Virus record (IMG/VR): IMGVR_UViG_3300022868_000096
Location: 1-24,271 of that record
Reading direction: 5' to 3' (one strand)
From: a virus
Length of the DNA: 24,271 nt
Both the position numbers and the translations under genes were made by a program. Every line of letters starts with the position of its first letter. Positions within the stretch are counted from its first letter, which is position 1. The notes under the pieces were generated by a model. The model saw only the letters and a list, made by a program, of their open reading frames with translations, was not told the origin of the DNA and ran no database searches. Of this stretch, positions 1 through 7,056 are shown one piece after another.

Positions 1-109
1 CTACTGTATCTCCAATAAAGTCTAAAGTTTTAACTCTTTTGGTTTGCAAAACACCCTCGTCTTTTATGACGATAGGATTTCCATTTTCTTGTAGATTTCG
101 GTATACCAT
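1..109 (-). CDS. Partial 5' end of a fibre/receptor-binding-like gene
   Basis: Only the first 36 codons are present (starting MVYRNLQENGNP); the gene runs off the left edge. The ATG is at 107-109 on the complement, 7 bases after the stop of the LamG gene, with an AT-only leader. The visible peptide has a short polar start followed by IKDEGVLQTKRVKTLDFIGD. Phrases of the type 'DEG...l...v..ldFiGd' often open phage tail-fibre or tip proteins, which fits its place after two surface-protein genes. Function is inferred from context and this short resemblance only. Confidence 0.55.
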   Translation of the reverse strand, partial: MVYRNLQENGNPIVIKDEGVLQTKRVKTLDFIGDTV

Positions 110-116
110 ATATTAG

Positions 117-809
117 TTAAAAAAGTTGAAAGAAGTTTGATGAGATAACAGTAAAAGGATATTGTTTACCACTACCACTATTGTATAATTCTCCAACTTC
201 TGTACTTGTCAATGCTCTATCCCATAATCCTACTTCGTCCATATATCCATCAAACCACATATCTGAATAAGTCCACTCACTATTATTAAATCTATTTGAA
301 AGTCCGATGTTTAAAACTTGAGTACTTGTTCCAAAATCTAAACTTGTAACTGCTGTTTGTGCTGTTCCATCTAAGTATGCAGTAACTGTTGTCCCAGATT
401 TTACCATTACTAAATGATGCCAAGTTGTAGCTGATACTCCTGTTGCTATATCATTTTGTTGAACAGTAGTACCATTTGAGTTAGATAAAGTTACATCTCC
501 ATTATAAGACCAAATACTCCAACCAGCAGTAGTTCCACCAGAACCAATGGGACATTCACTTATCAATCCATCTGAATTTGCTAAAGTATTTTCATACCAC
601 CACAAAGAAACAGTGAAATTAGTATCACCACCCATTAAGTTATTACGGTATAATTTGTCATTAGTTCCATCAAAATCATAACCCTGATTTATCTTACCGT
701 AAGAAGCATTATTAGTAGCTCCATCTACTGTTAAATCATTTGAAGCAGAGCTATCAGTAGCTCCACCATCAAATTTATAATATGAAACTAAATTGGTTGT
801 TAAAGCCAT
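117..809 (-). CDS. LamG/concanavalin-like domain surface adhesin
   Basis: A 230-residue protein that is nearly all one LamG-type (Laminin_G_3) jelly-roll domain. The N-terminal LVSYYKFDGGATDSSASNDL, the central FTVSLWWYENT and TWHHLVMVKSGTTVTAYLDG strands, and the C-terminal signature YMDEVGLWDRALTSTEVGELYNSG (about residues 190-213) are all typical. Such domains bind glycans on tail fibres, spikes or capsid surfaces. It has no signal peptide or membrane segment, as expected of a virion protein. It lies between a tiny zinc-binding gene and another fibre-like gene at the distal end of the late operon, so host-surface recognition is the likely role. Whether it sits on tail or head cannot be told. 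Confidence 0.85.
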   Translation of the reverse strand: MALTTNLVSYYKFDGGATDSSASNDLTVDGATNNASYGKINQGYDFDGTNDKLYRNNLMGGDTNFTVSLWWYENTLANSDGLISECPIGSGGTTAGWSIWSYNGDVTLSNSNGTTVQQNDIATGVSATTWHHLVMVKSGTTVTAYLDGTAQTAVTSLDFGTSTQVLNIGLSNRFNNSEWTYSDMWFDGYMDEVGLWDRALTSTEVGELYNSGSGKQYPFTVISSNFFQLF

Positions 810-812
810 ATA

Positions 813-911
813 TTATTCGTTAAAAAATAAAGGTAAACCATTCCATTCTTTCTTAGAACAATTAATTGGTTTTTTAAATTCTTTATTACATTTTTTACAA
901 TTCTTTATCAT
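813..911 (-). CDS. Tiny CxxC zinc-binding-like protein (32 aa)
   Basis: A 32-codon reading frame, MIKNCKKCNKEFKKPINCSK and onward, fills the gap between the fibre and LamG genes. It starts at ATG 911 in an A/T-only leader like its neighbours and ends in TAA three bases before the LamG ATG, so the two are tightly packed. It has a CxxC pair (residues 5 and 8) and a third Cys at 18, plus many Lys, resembling half of a zinc ribbon. Short zinc-knuckle proteins of this sort are scattered through phage genomes and are often missed. Function is unknown; realness is inferred from spacing and composition. Confidence 0.6.
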   Translation of the reverse strand: MIKNCKKCNKEFKKPINCSKKEWNGLPLFFNE

Positions 912-924
912 ATTCTATATTATA

Positions 925-1728
925 TTAGCTCTGACTTACACTTGCTACGCATCCCCATTTAGCAGTCACTGTGTCATAAATAAATCCAACTGTTAAGACC
1001 TTTGATATAACTGTTGTTGTTGGTAATGCTACTCCTTTTGCTTCAAAATCAGAACCCCAAGCTATTGCTCTAGCAGTTCCATCATCTTTAATTCTAAATA
1101 TTAGTTTTTGAAAGTTTACTTCAGCAGTTCCTACCATATCTACATCTGTAATTGCTGCACCTAAAGCTGTAATTGTTACTGCATCATAATCGTCAGAATC
1201 AACTTCAGGAGTTGCATCAGTAGTAAATGTTAATACTCTTGGTGTAATTGTTTTATTAGTAAGAGTAACTTCAGCACTATTTTTAGTAGCATCTGAAGTA
1301 TTATCTACATTAGCTAAACCTACATCTGTGCTGTCTAAACCAGTAGGGTTATTTATAACTGGAGTAGTTAGAGTTTTATTAGTAAGAGTAACTTCAGCAC
1401 TATTTTTAGTAGCATCTGAAGTATTATCTACATTAGCTAAACCTACATCTGTACTATCTAATCCAGTAGGGTTATTTATCACTGGAGTAGTAAGTGTTTT
1501 ATTTGTAAGTGTTTGTTCACCTGTAAGAGTTACATCACCTGCAGTAGCACTTGTAACATAACCTTCATCATTAGTCCATTGAGAATTACTACCAGTTTTA
1601 TTGGTAAGATTTGCTGCACTACTTGCAGTCATACCACCACTTGTGATATTGGTATATCCAAGCATTTTGTTTTTGCTTCCTCTTATTTTATTAAATATCG
1701 AAGCTATAATTTTTTTAAGATATTTCAT
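925..1728 (-). CDS. Tail fibre-like protein with tandem repeats
   Basis: A 267-residue protein. After a basic, amphipathic first 21 residues (MKYLKKIIASIFNKIRGSKN) comes a Ser/Thr/Asn-rich stretch, then two near-identical 41-residue repeats containing GLDSTDVGLANVDNTSDATK and TLTNKTLTTPVINNPTG. The 'VGLANVDNTSDA' phrase is a recurrent motif of trimeric phage tail fibres; 'TLTNKTLT' repeats are likewise known from fibre shafts. The last 100 residues form a beta-rich tip-like domain (TLTNKTITPRVLTFTTDATP onward). It follows the coiled-coil gene by 8 bases. An internal ATG at codon 22 could be the true start, since the basic N-terminus is unusual for a fibre, but the upstream ATG has the usual AATTAATT leader. 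Confidence 0.8.
   Translation of the reverse strand: MKYLKKIIASIFNKIRGSKNKMLGYTNITSGGMTASSAANLTNKTGSNSQWTNDEGYVTSATAGDVTLTGEQTLTNKTLTTPVINNPTGLDSTDVGLANVDNTSDATKNSAEVTLTNKTLTTPVINNPTGLDSTDVGLANVDNTSDATKNSAEVTLTNKTITPRVLTFTTDATPEVDSDDYDAVTITALGAAITDVDMVGTAEVNFQKLIFRIKDDGTARAIAWGSDFEAKGVALPTTTVISKVLTVGFIYDTVTAKWGCVASVSQS
1251..1496 (-). repeat. Two tandem 123-bp repeats inside the fibre gene
   Basis: Copies at 1251-1373 and 1374-1496 differ at only about seven bases by eye, and a third, shorter copy of the unit start lies at 1497. Each encodes 41 residues, an exact multiple of three, so unit gain or loss keeps the frame and would lengthen or shorten the fibre shaft. Confidence 0.9.
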
Positions 1729-1736
1729 AATTAATT

Positions 1737-2582
1737 TTATATTGTCCTTTTAATTTTTATCTTGTAAGTTTGCTCTAAGTCTACTTTAACTTGTTTCAAA
1801 TGTTTTCTGTCTTCCTGTAGCCAATCTTCTCTTTCAGATAAATCTGATTCTTTTTTAACAATTTTTGCTTCTCTCTTTTTAACTGTTTCTAATTTAGCTT
1901 TAACTTCTTCTACTAATACATTATTTTTTTCTGTATTATTTTTTATTTCAACTTCTAATTCTTTAGCTTTACTAATTTGTTTATAGATAACTTTATTTAG
2001 ATCAGAAATATTTTTCTCTTTACTTTTGAAAGATGCTTCTTTTTCAGAAATTAAGTCGTCTTTTTTAGCAACTTCGTCATTAACTTTTTTAACGTCTTTA
2101 TTAACAGAATCTAATTCTTTTTTTTTCAATAAAACTGTAGCTGACAAAAAACTTAACCTTTCGTCTAATGAAACAAGGTCATTCTCTTTTTTTTGTTTTG
2201 TTTTATCTAAGTCAACTAAAGTATTATTTACTTCGGTTTGTCTTTTATTTATATCAGCAACAAAAGCATTGTAATCATCTTCTGATTCAATTTTTTCTTT
2301 AATTTTTGCAGTAATTTCTGAATCAATGCTATCTAACTCTCTTTTCTTTTCTTTAACAGCATTAGGAAAAACTGTAAGTTCATCTTTACTATCTTTAATT
2401 GCTTTTAGGTATTCATTTTTTTTGCTTTCAAGATCATTTATATCTTTTGTTAAGTCAGAAACTTTATCTGCTTCTTTTTTAGCTTGCTCAATTTTTTTAG
2501 CGTAATAATCTAGCTTGGAGGTATCAATTTTTTTAGATACCCCTTTTTCTTTTTTCTCTGTTCTAAGATTTGAATAAACCAT
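1737..2582 (-). CDS. Long coiled-coil, Lys/Glu-rich protein
   Basis: A 281-residue protein made almost entirely of charged heptad-like helix: from about residue 20 to the end, runs of K/E/D alternate with spaced L, V and I (for example IDTSKLDYYAKKIEQAKKEA and ERLSFLSATVLLKKKELDSV). There is no membrane segment, Cys pair or catalytic motif. It opens MVYSNLRTEK, resembling the MVYRNL start of the gene at the left edge, so both may share a short N-terminal docking segment. Its position between a beta-sandwich protein and a fibre suggests a structural rod or linker. Coiled coils of this composition give misleading similarity hits, so no family is assigned. Confidence 0.75.
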   Translation of the reverse strand: MVYSNLRTEKKEKGVSKKIDTSKLDYYAKKIEQAKKEADKVSDLTKDINDLESKKNEYLKAIKDSKDELTVFPNAVKEKKRELDSIDSEITAKIKEKIESEDDYNAFVADINKRQTEVNNTLVDLDKTKQKKENDLVSLDERLSFLSATVLLKKKELDSVNKDVKKVNDEVAKKDDLISEKEASFKSKEKNISDLNKVIYKQISKAKELEVEIKNNTEKNNVLVEEVKAKLETVKKREAKIVKKESDLSEREDWLQEDRKHLKQVKVDLEQTYKIKIKRTI

Positions 2583-2594
2583 ATTAATTTAAGA

Positions 2595-2969
2595 TTAAGC
2601 TTCTTGTAAAAAAGCGTGAGCTTCTACAGATGAACCTGTAACTGTACCAACTCCTTGATAAGTTATTTTTACAAAATTAGCACCCATTGGAAGTGATATT
2701 TTAAAGTTTCCGTCTTCAATAGTATTCCATACACCATTGTTTAAAGTTATGTCTGCTCCACTTACTGTTATATTTGTTTCATCTACATAATTAGTTCCAT
2801 CAATAGATGATTGAACTTTTACATTTAAAGAAGTCAAACTTCCTTTTGTATAATAAGTATAAAATACTACTTGATTATATTTTTGAACATTATCAACTAC
2901 TGTTGAATCTACATAACTTGTTGTAGTTATAGCAGCTGCTCTGATAGGGACATTTAAACTATTTCTCAT
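2595..2969 (-). CDS. Beta-sandwich virion-like protein
   Basis: A 124-residue, Thr/Val/Asn-rich protein with alternating hydrophobic strands (YNQVVFYTYYTKGSLTSLNV, then KVQSSIDGTNYVDETNITVS) and a C-terminal FVKITYQGVGTVTGSSVEAH. The 'VQSSIDGTNYVDE' phrase is typical of small jelly-roll or Ig-like phage virion proteins in head and tail clusters. It is likely an accessory structural protein. It is the first gene after the hairpin and candidate promoter at 2997-3036 and would head the distal fibre operon. Confidence 0.65.
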   Translation of the reverse strand: MRNSLNVPIRAAAITTTSYVDSTVVDNVQKYNQVVFYTYYTKGSLTSLNVKVQSSIDGTNYVDETNITVSGADITLNNGVWNTIEDGNFKISLPMGANFVKITYQGVGTVTGSSVEAHAFLQEA

Positions 2970-2996
2970 ATATTTATTATTATTTTAATTTACTGA

Positions 2997-3028
2997 CTTC
3001 TCCACCCTTAATAAGGAAAAAGGAGAAG
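2997..3028 (-). other. Intergenic RNA hairpin before the fibre operon
   Basis: Outer stem of 7 bp (CTTCTCC 2997-3003 with GGAGAAG 3022-3028) around an inner CCTT/AAGG stem (3006-3009 / 3013-3016). It has no adjacent T-run, so it is more like a processing or stability hairpin than a terminator. It overlaps the -10 and spacer of the candidate promoter. Confidence 0.65.
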
Positions 3029-3036
3029 CGTGTCAA
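3008..3036 (-). promoter_or_regulatory. Candidate sigma-70 promoter for the fibre genes
   Basis: Read on the minus strand: TTGACA (3031-3036), a 17-nt spacer, then TATTAA (3008-3013). The -35 is perfect but the -10 matches consensus at only four of six positions. It points at the gene starting at 2969, in an intergenic gap. The same 17-nt spacing occurs at the other promoters of this window. Confidence 0.45.
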
Positions 3037-3040
3037 AAAA

Positions 3041-3319
3041 TTAAGAATTTTTGAACGATTTATCATAATCTGGATCGCCATCTAGGAATAAGAATGTTGT
3101 ACCATTTGCTATCAATAATTCATTATATGATTTACCATTGATAACTTTTTCTGTTTTGCGTACTACTCTTTGTCCATGAAGTGTCCCCAAATTTATAATT
3201 TTTCTTTTTTTTGGAGTTTCAACTACTTTTGGAGTTTCAACTACTTTTGGAGTTTCAACTACTTTTGGAGTTTCAACTACTTTTGGAGTTTCAACTACTT
3301 TTTTTATTTTTTTAGCCAT
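3041..3319 (-). CDS. VVETPK-repeat small basic protein
   Basis: A 92-residue protein with three parts: a basic start (MAKKIKK), five perfect VVETPK hexapeptide repeats (residues 8-37), and a small globular tail (IINLGTLHGQRVVRKTEKVI to FLFLDGDPDYDKSFKNS). The repeat should form an extended Pro-rich linker. The tail has alternating strands, possibly a small beta domain. It sits between the beta-helix protein and the fibre operon. I do not recognise a family; a flexible tether in the virion is the simplest reading. Confidence 0.7.
   Translation of the reverse strand: MAKKIKKVVETPKVVETPKVVETPKVVETPKVVETPKKRKIINLGTLHGQRVVRKTEKVINGKSYNELLIANGTTFLFLDGDPDYDKSFKNS
3209..3298 (-). repeat. Five tandem 18-bp repeats encoding VVETPK
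   Basis: The 18-bp unit GGAGTTTCAACTACTTTT (plus strand) is repeated five times with no visible base change. The DNA identity, not just the protein identity, implies recent slippage or expansion, in frame at every unit. Confidence 0.9.
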
Positions 3320-3336
3320 AAACTAATTTGTTAAGT

Positions 3337-4317
3337 TTAAGCACCTGCTGTAGCAATTCCACCACCTGCTGATGCTGCTGGAGCAACTGCATCACTTAAA
3401 ATTGATGCGTCTGCTTCTACTGTTTTTACAGCATTAAATGAAGAACAACCTTGTAGGTATACATAACCTGAAGTAGCAACTGATGTTACTGCTTCTGCCA
3501 TAGCACCTGCTGTAGTTGCACCATCACCTAGATCTGCTGACATAAGTAGACAGTTTTTGAATATTACCCATCCGATAACACTATTTGCATCAGGTAAATC
3601 AATACAAGAAGCTGTTGTTTTATCAGAGAAATTGATAATATTACAATCTACAAAATAAGAATATCTTGCAGGAGTTTGGATAACTAATGGAGCTTGGTTA
3701 GCTGCTGTATGTTCTACAGTAGAGTTACCAATTTGACATTTTTCATAATGACAAGTATCTCCTTTGAAAAGTAATCCTTGAGTCACAGTTGTAAGAATTG
3801 AATTTACTTCAAAACTACAATTTTTAACAAAAGTACCTTCACCAGTATCAATCATAGCACTTGTTTGTGCTACATTTGTACCTGATTGAATAAATTTAAT
3901 ATTTCTAAAAGTATTTCTTGTACCTGTGTTGGTTACAACAGCAGTACTACCAGCAACAGAAGTTGCAGGAGTTGACCATTTAGCACCTTGAGAGTTTAAT
4001 CTTCCACCACCATCCATACCAATGAAATGGATTCTATTTTTAGCAACAGTTACCATAGCTTCGCTATGTGAACTATCTGCATCTAAAAGAATAACATCAT
4101 TGTTATTAGATGTTGCTGCTGCATAAGCTTCAGCAATAGTGTTGAAAAATCTTACTATTCCATTAGGATCTGTTTTCATAATTTCTTGCATCCTATCGTA
4201 GTTTTCTTCACCAGCATCAGATGCTGACATAACTACAAAAATACGACCAAAAGTTGGAATGATTGAAGAAACCATTGCCATTATACCTTGACCATATCCT
4301 GAATTTTTGTTATACAT
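3337..4317 (-). CDS. Beta-helix-like virion surface protein
   Basis: About 326 residues. The reading frame could begin at a GTG at 4342-4344, but I choose ATG 4315-4317 because it follows the AAATAAAT leader shared by neighbouring genes. The N-terminal part (GRIFVVMSASDAGEENYDRM to FNTIAEAYAAATSNNNDVIL) resembles the head of pectate-lyase-like proteins: a 'what follows is a list of events' domain, then repeated turns such as NTFRNIKFIQSG, FVKNCSFEVNS, CHYEKCQIGN, YFVDCNIINF and VIFKNCLLMS. These spaced 'F.(N/D)C.I' rungs are the hallmark of right-handed parallel beta-helices. It directly follows the capsid gene, so it may be a capsid decoration or spike rather than a tail tip. The C-terminus is low-complexity Ala/Gly. 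No depolymerase active site is evident. Confidence 0.75.
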   Translation of the reverse strand: MYNKNSGYGQGIMAMVSSIIPTFGRIFVVMSASDAGEENYDRMQEIMKTDPNGIVRFFNTIAEAYAAATSNNNDVILLDADSSHSEAMVTVAKNRIHFIGMDGGGRLNSQGAKWSTPATSVAGSTAVVTNTGTRNTFRNIKFIQSGTNVAQTSAMIDTGEGTFVKNCSFEVNSILTTVTQGLLFKGDTCHYEKCQIGNSTVEHTAANQAPLVIQTPARYSYFVDCNIINFSDKTTASCIDLPDANSVIGWVIFKNCLLMSADLGDGATTAGAMAEAVTSVATSGYVYLQGCSSFNAVKTVEADASILSDAVAPAASAGGGIATAGA

Positions 4318-4334
4318 ATTTATTTTGTTATTTA

Positions 4335-4380
4335 TAATCACCACCTACCACCAGTCTAGCTTTCGCTAATTACTTGATTA
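4335..4380 (-). other. Hairpin with GAAA tetraloop between capsid and beta-helix genes
   Basis: Outer stem TAATCA (4335-4340) with TGATTA (4375-4380) encloses AGT/ACT and TAGC/GCTA (4357-4360 / 4365-4368) closed by a GAAA tetraloop on the minus strand. A purine-rich GGTGGTAGGTGG lies inside the outer stem. No T-run follows, so it is more likely an mRNA stability or processing element than a terminator. Confidence 0.55.
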
Positions 4381-4412
4381 CAAATTTTGAATAAAGTTTT
4401 AAACTAACTATT

Positions 4413-5426
4413 CTAGCTAGTTGGAGTTGAACCTACGATTCCTTTTGGAGAAACCACAGCTATAGAATGAGAACCACGAACACCATAAGTCCAATCATCA
4501 TTACTTGCGTTTTGATCTGGAGTTTTAAGATTCATGTTTTCGAAAATTCCATAGTAAGCTTGCCATCCCATTTGTCCTTTACCAGTACAAGCTAGGAACC
4601 ACCATCTTTTCTTTGTACTATCGTGAGCACCAGTAGAAGTAGTAGCTAAGTAAGGAAGAACAACGTGTTTATATCTACCTTTTTGTTCGTTAGTAACGCC
4701 TGCATTTGGAGCAGCTAAGTCAGCTGTAGATTTCAATAATTGTCTTACTGAATTTACAGTTGTTTCATCGTCACCAGTTACAATAGTATTTGGTACCATA
4801 ACTCTTCTTTCACCGAAGTTAGAAAGGATATTTGTATTATACAAATTTCTTGCTACTTCTAAACCACCTTGTGAGAAAGCAGGATTACCACTTATAATAT
4901 TAGTATAAGTTTCTGTACTATGAGCTAATGTATGAACTGCTGATAATACAGCTAATTCATCACCAACTGAACCATCTACAGTTTCACCATCCATATTTGT
5001 GTATGAAGTAGCAGTAGCAAATGTTAATACGTGTGATAAGTCTAATTCTCTTCTTTGTGGAATGAAATTTGATAATGACATTAGGTCAGCTTTAACTTTA
5101 CTAGCATAAGCTTCACCATATCTTCTAAATTCCCAAGATACATTAATTTCCATTGCGTATCTTTTTGCGATCATTGTCTTGTTATAACCGATAGCTCCTC
5201 TTGCTTTAGGAGAATTTTCACTTTCTCTTTTTAGTTTAGCAAAAGTTTCTGTATCGACTTCGTCATATCTTTTACGATCATTTGGATATGAAGTTAAATC
5301 TTCTTGAATAAACAACTGTGCTGCCACAGGTGAGATCATTTCTGACAAATGTGTAAATTGTTTTTTTGTCAAATCTGAAAACTCACCCATTGTTGCTTTT
5401 GCCAAGTAAGTTGCAAAATTACCCAT
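4413..5426 (-). CDS. Major capsid protein (HK97-like fold)
   Basis: A 337-residue protein whose features match HK97-fold capsid proteins without an N-terminal scaffold extension. Residues around MISPVAAQLFIQEDLTSYPN and KMIAKRY-like AMEINVSWEFRRYGEAY correspond to the N-arm/E-loop and spine region. The middle carries MVPNTIVTGDDETTVNSVRQ-like A-domain strands. The C-terminus ends DWTYGVRGSHSIAVVSPKGI, a phrase very common at the end of such capsid proteins. Scaffold-like and decoration-like genes lie upstream, as usual. No protease gene is visible nearby, so prohead maturation may not involve cleavage or the protease lies elsewhere. ATG 5426 follows an A/T-only leader; stop is TAG. Confidence 0.85.
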   Translation of the reverse strand: MGNFATYLAKATMGEFSDLTKKQFTHLSEMISPVAAQLFIQEDLTSYPNDRKRYDEVDTETFAKLKRESENSPKARGAIGYNKTMIAKRYAMEINVSWEFRRYGEAYASKVKADLMSLSNFIPQRRELDLSHVLTFATATSYTNMDGETVDGSVGDELAVLSAVHTLAHSTETYTNIISGNPAFSQGGLEVARNLYNTNILSNFGERRVMVPNTIVTGDDETTVNSVRQLLKSTADLAAPNAGVTNEQKGRYKHVVLPYLATTSTGAHDSTKKRWWFLACTGKGQMGWQAYYGIFENMNLKTPDQNASNDDWTYGVRGSHSIAVVSPKGIVGSTPTS

Positions 5427-5455
5427 ATATTTAATATGTTATTATGAATTAAGTT

Positions 5456-5866
5456 TTAAACAAAAGCTTTTTTGTTTACTGTAAATACACCTGTAGTAGC
5501 TGAAACAAATTGTTTTAGTTTTACGATGTCTGCTGAAGATGCTGCTTGGTTAACTGTCTTTTCGTCAGTTAAATCCATTAATTCACCTTCGTCTGTTACT
5601 GCTATTGTACTTGATGTATCAGCTAGCATTTCGCTTGAAGCATCCAATGGTACTGCAACTAACACTCTTGTGTTATCTGCGTAGTCTGAATCTGTAGAAG
5701 CGATAGTTTGTAATATAATACCAACAACAGCTGTATCTGATGAATCAGCTGGTTCGATTATATCGTCACCTGAACCTTCTGCTACTAATGTGTTAGCAGC
5801 GAAAGCTGTTGATGCTGTTTTACGGAAATATTTATATTCCCATCTTCCTCTATAAATAGAAAACAT
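5456..5866 (-). CDS. Putative head decoration protein
   Basis: A 136-residue protein located directly before the capsid gene with a 29-bp gap. After YRGRWEYKYFRKTASTAFAA comes a run typical of small capsid-stabilising proteins: ANTLVAEGSGDDIIEPADSS, VVGIILQTIASTDSDYADNT and RVLVAVPLDASSEMLADTSS. The pattern 'fkaNtlv...g..i.pa...s..v.Gi....' is shared by beta-tulip decoration proteins (gpD-like and DUF2190-like). Role inferred: binds the outer capsid lattice after expansion. Its start lies about 20 bp downstream of a terminator-like hairpin, so expression with the capsid gene may be controlled by attenuation. Confidence 0.6.
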   Translation of the reverse strand: MFSIYRGRWEYKYFRKTASTAFAANTLVAEGSGDDIIEPADSSDTAVVGIILQTIASTDSDYADNTRVLVAVPLDASSEMLADTSSTIAVTDEGELMDLTDEKTVNQAASSADIVKLKQFVSATTGVFTVNKKAFV

Positions 5867-5886
5867 ATTTATAAATTTTAATGAAT

Positions 5887-5914
5887 AAAAAAAATATACA
5901 TAAAGTATATGTAT
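5887..5914 (-). terminator. Terminator-like hairpin before decoration and capsid genes
   Basis: On the minus strand, stem ATACATA (complement of 5908-5914) pairs with TATGTAT (complement of 5896-5902) around a 5-nt loop, followed by A and then eight Ts (5887-5894). The stem is pure A/U except one C-G pair, so intrinsic strength may be low. Its place just upstream of ATG 5866 suggests an attenuator rather than an operon end. Confidence 0.55.
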
Positions 5915-5929
5915 CTCTTTAATGCGTTT

Positions 5930-6053
5930 TTACAGAGGTTCGCTCCTCGTAAGAGATAGGTATTTTACAGGGTAAGCCCAACCCGATGATTGTGTTAGTA
6001 TTACGACCACTAACGAGGTGATACAGTAAGGGACAAATATCTTGATCCCCTAC
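5930..6053 (-). ncRNA. Structured leader RNA upstream of decoration/capsid genes
   Basis: Four hairpins can be drawn by hand: 6026-6053 (8-bp GTAGGGGA-type stem plus CAA/TTG and a 5-nt loop); 5994-6014 (GTTAGT/ACTAAC); 5970-5984 (GGGT/ACCC); and 5930-5952 (TTAC/GTAA plus GAGG/CCTC with hexaloop AGCGAA and one bulge). In addition CCTCGT at 5945-5950 is fully complementary to ACGAGG at 6013-6018, which would break two of these hairpins. This choice of folds, followed by a terminator-like stem, resembles a conditional attenuator or cis-regulatory RNA. There is no convincing protein-coding frame here. It is not a tRNA: no TTCGAAT-type arm. Confidence 0.5.
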
Positions 6054-6073
6054 TATAATGCTCGTTATAAATT

Positions 6074-6478
6074 TTACTTCTTATTCTCACTCTTTAATTG
6101 TATCACATCTTCAATGTTTTGTAAAGTTAAATCTCTAATGTTATCCACTCCAAAAACTTTACACTCTGCAATAGAAAAACTTTCTGCCATTTTATCATTA
6201 ATATAATTATTAGTATTATCAAATGCAACTTGTGCTACTTTCATAATATACATAACATCAACAAATTTAATGTTTTTATCTAAAAATAAATGTGCTATTT
6301 CTAAATAGATTGGAGCATAAGTTTTTTGTAATGCTTCTGCTGATTCGTGATTAGCTAAAGATGGTTTATGTTTAGCAATGATTTGAATTATCTCTTCTGC
6401 TATAGGAACACATCTTTTATCTTGGTCAGACATTTTTGTCTTAATTCTTTTTTCTTGTTGTTTAGTTAATTTATCCAT
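6074..6478 (-). CDS. Hypothetical helical protein in the head module
   Basis: 134 residues, Lys/Glu-rich and predicted all-helical by eye: MDKLTKQQEKRIKTKMSDQD at the start, then IAEEIIQIIAKHKPSLANHE and VDVMYIMKVAQVAFDNTNNY. There are no Cys pairs, membrane segment or catalytic motif. It starts 4 bp after the preceding gene's stop and lies between scaffold-like and decoration genes, suggesting a head accessory protein, but its family is not recognised. It is the last gene before the structured leader and terminator-like hairpin at 5887-6053. Confidence 0.65.
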   Translation of the reverse strand: MDKLTKQQEKRIKTKMSDQDKRCVPIAEEIIQIIAKHKPSLANHESAEALQKTYAPIYLEIAHLFLDKNIKFVDVMYIMKVAQVAFDNTNNYINDKMAESFSIAECKVFGVDNIRDLTLQNIEDVIQLKSENKK

Positions 6479-6482
6479 AGTT

Positions 6483-7046
6483 TTAATTTAATGCTTTTTC
6501 TGGTAATGTGATTTCTCTACCATCTTTTAATTTAAGTGTATACATATTTTTAGGTATTTTTACAACGTTTTCAACCTTTTCTCCAGTTTGATAACTTTTG
6601 TAATTTTTGTAATCATATTTAGTTTCATCTAGCATACCATTTTTGATTACTTCAAAACCTTGTTCTATATTTACAATTTCTCCTAATTCTTGTTTACCTT
6701 GATTCATAAAAGGTAGATATTCTACTTCATGAATTTTTTTATCATCAGTTATAACTTGTAGCATAAGGTATCTTCTGCCATCTACATCTTTCTTTTCATA
6801 AGTAGCTCCAAAACCAATTACAGGTTTTTCTTCTAAAAATCTAATTAAAGCTGTTCTGTTTTTAATTTCCTCTACTTCTTTTTCTTCTGTAACACTACCT
6901 TTTTCAATACTAGCAACTCTTTTAACTAGAGAATCAAAATCTTTTCTATTAATAGTTATTTTTTCTTCTTTAATTGGTTCTGGTGTTGATGTTGGTGTTT
7001 CATCTTGCAATGAATCAACCTCAACTTTATCTTTTTTATTATCCAT
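6483..7046 (-). CDS. Hypothetical acidic protein in the head module
   Basis: 187 residues. The first 65 are acidic, Pro/Thr/Glu-rich and probably disordered (VEVDSLQDETPTSTPEPIKE). The remainder forms a mixed beta domain: RTALIRFLEEKPVIGFGATY, KDVDGRRYLMLQVITDDKKI, then a C-terminal MYTLKLKDGREITLPEKALN that looks like a small SH3-like or beta-barrel ending. It lies between the scaffold-like gene and the 134-residue helical gene, with 10-bp and 4-bp gaps, so it is translated from the same message as the head proteins. A portal-associated or internal head role is possible; no family recognised. Confidence 0.65.
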   Translation of the reverse strand: MDNKKDKVEVDSLQDETPTSTPEPIKEEKITINRKDFDSLVKRVASIEKGSVTEEKEVEEIKNRTALIRFLEEKPVIGFGATYEKKDVDGRRYLMLQVITDDKKIHEVEYLPFMNQGKQELGEIVNIEQGFEVIKNGMLDETKYDYKNYKSYQTGEKVENVVKIPKNMYTLKLKDGREITLPEKALN

Positions 7047-7056
7047 ATATATTTAT

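Noticed and set aside
793-1734. Plus-strand frames opposite the fibre and LamG genes
   Set aside because: They mirror repetitive Thr/Val coding on the other strand and have no leader.
1251-3298. CRISPR-like array from the tandem repeats
   Set aside because: The 123-bp and 18-bp units are in-frame coding repeats with no spacers.
4318-4344. GTG start for the beta-helix gene
   Set aside because: ATG 4317 follows AAATAAAT, the leader seen at other late genes; the extension is AT-only DNA.
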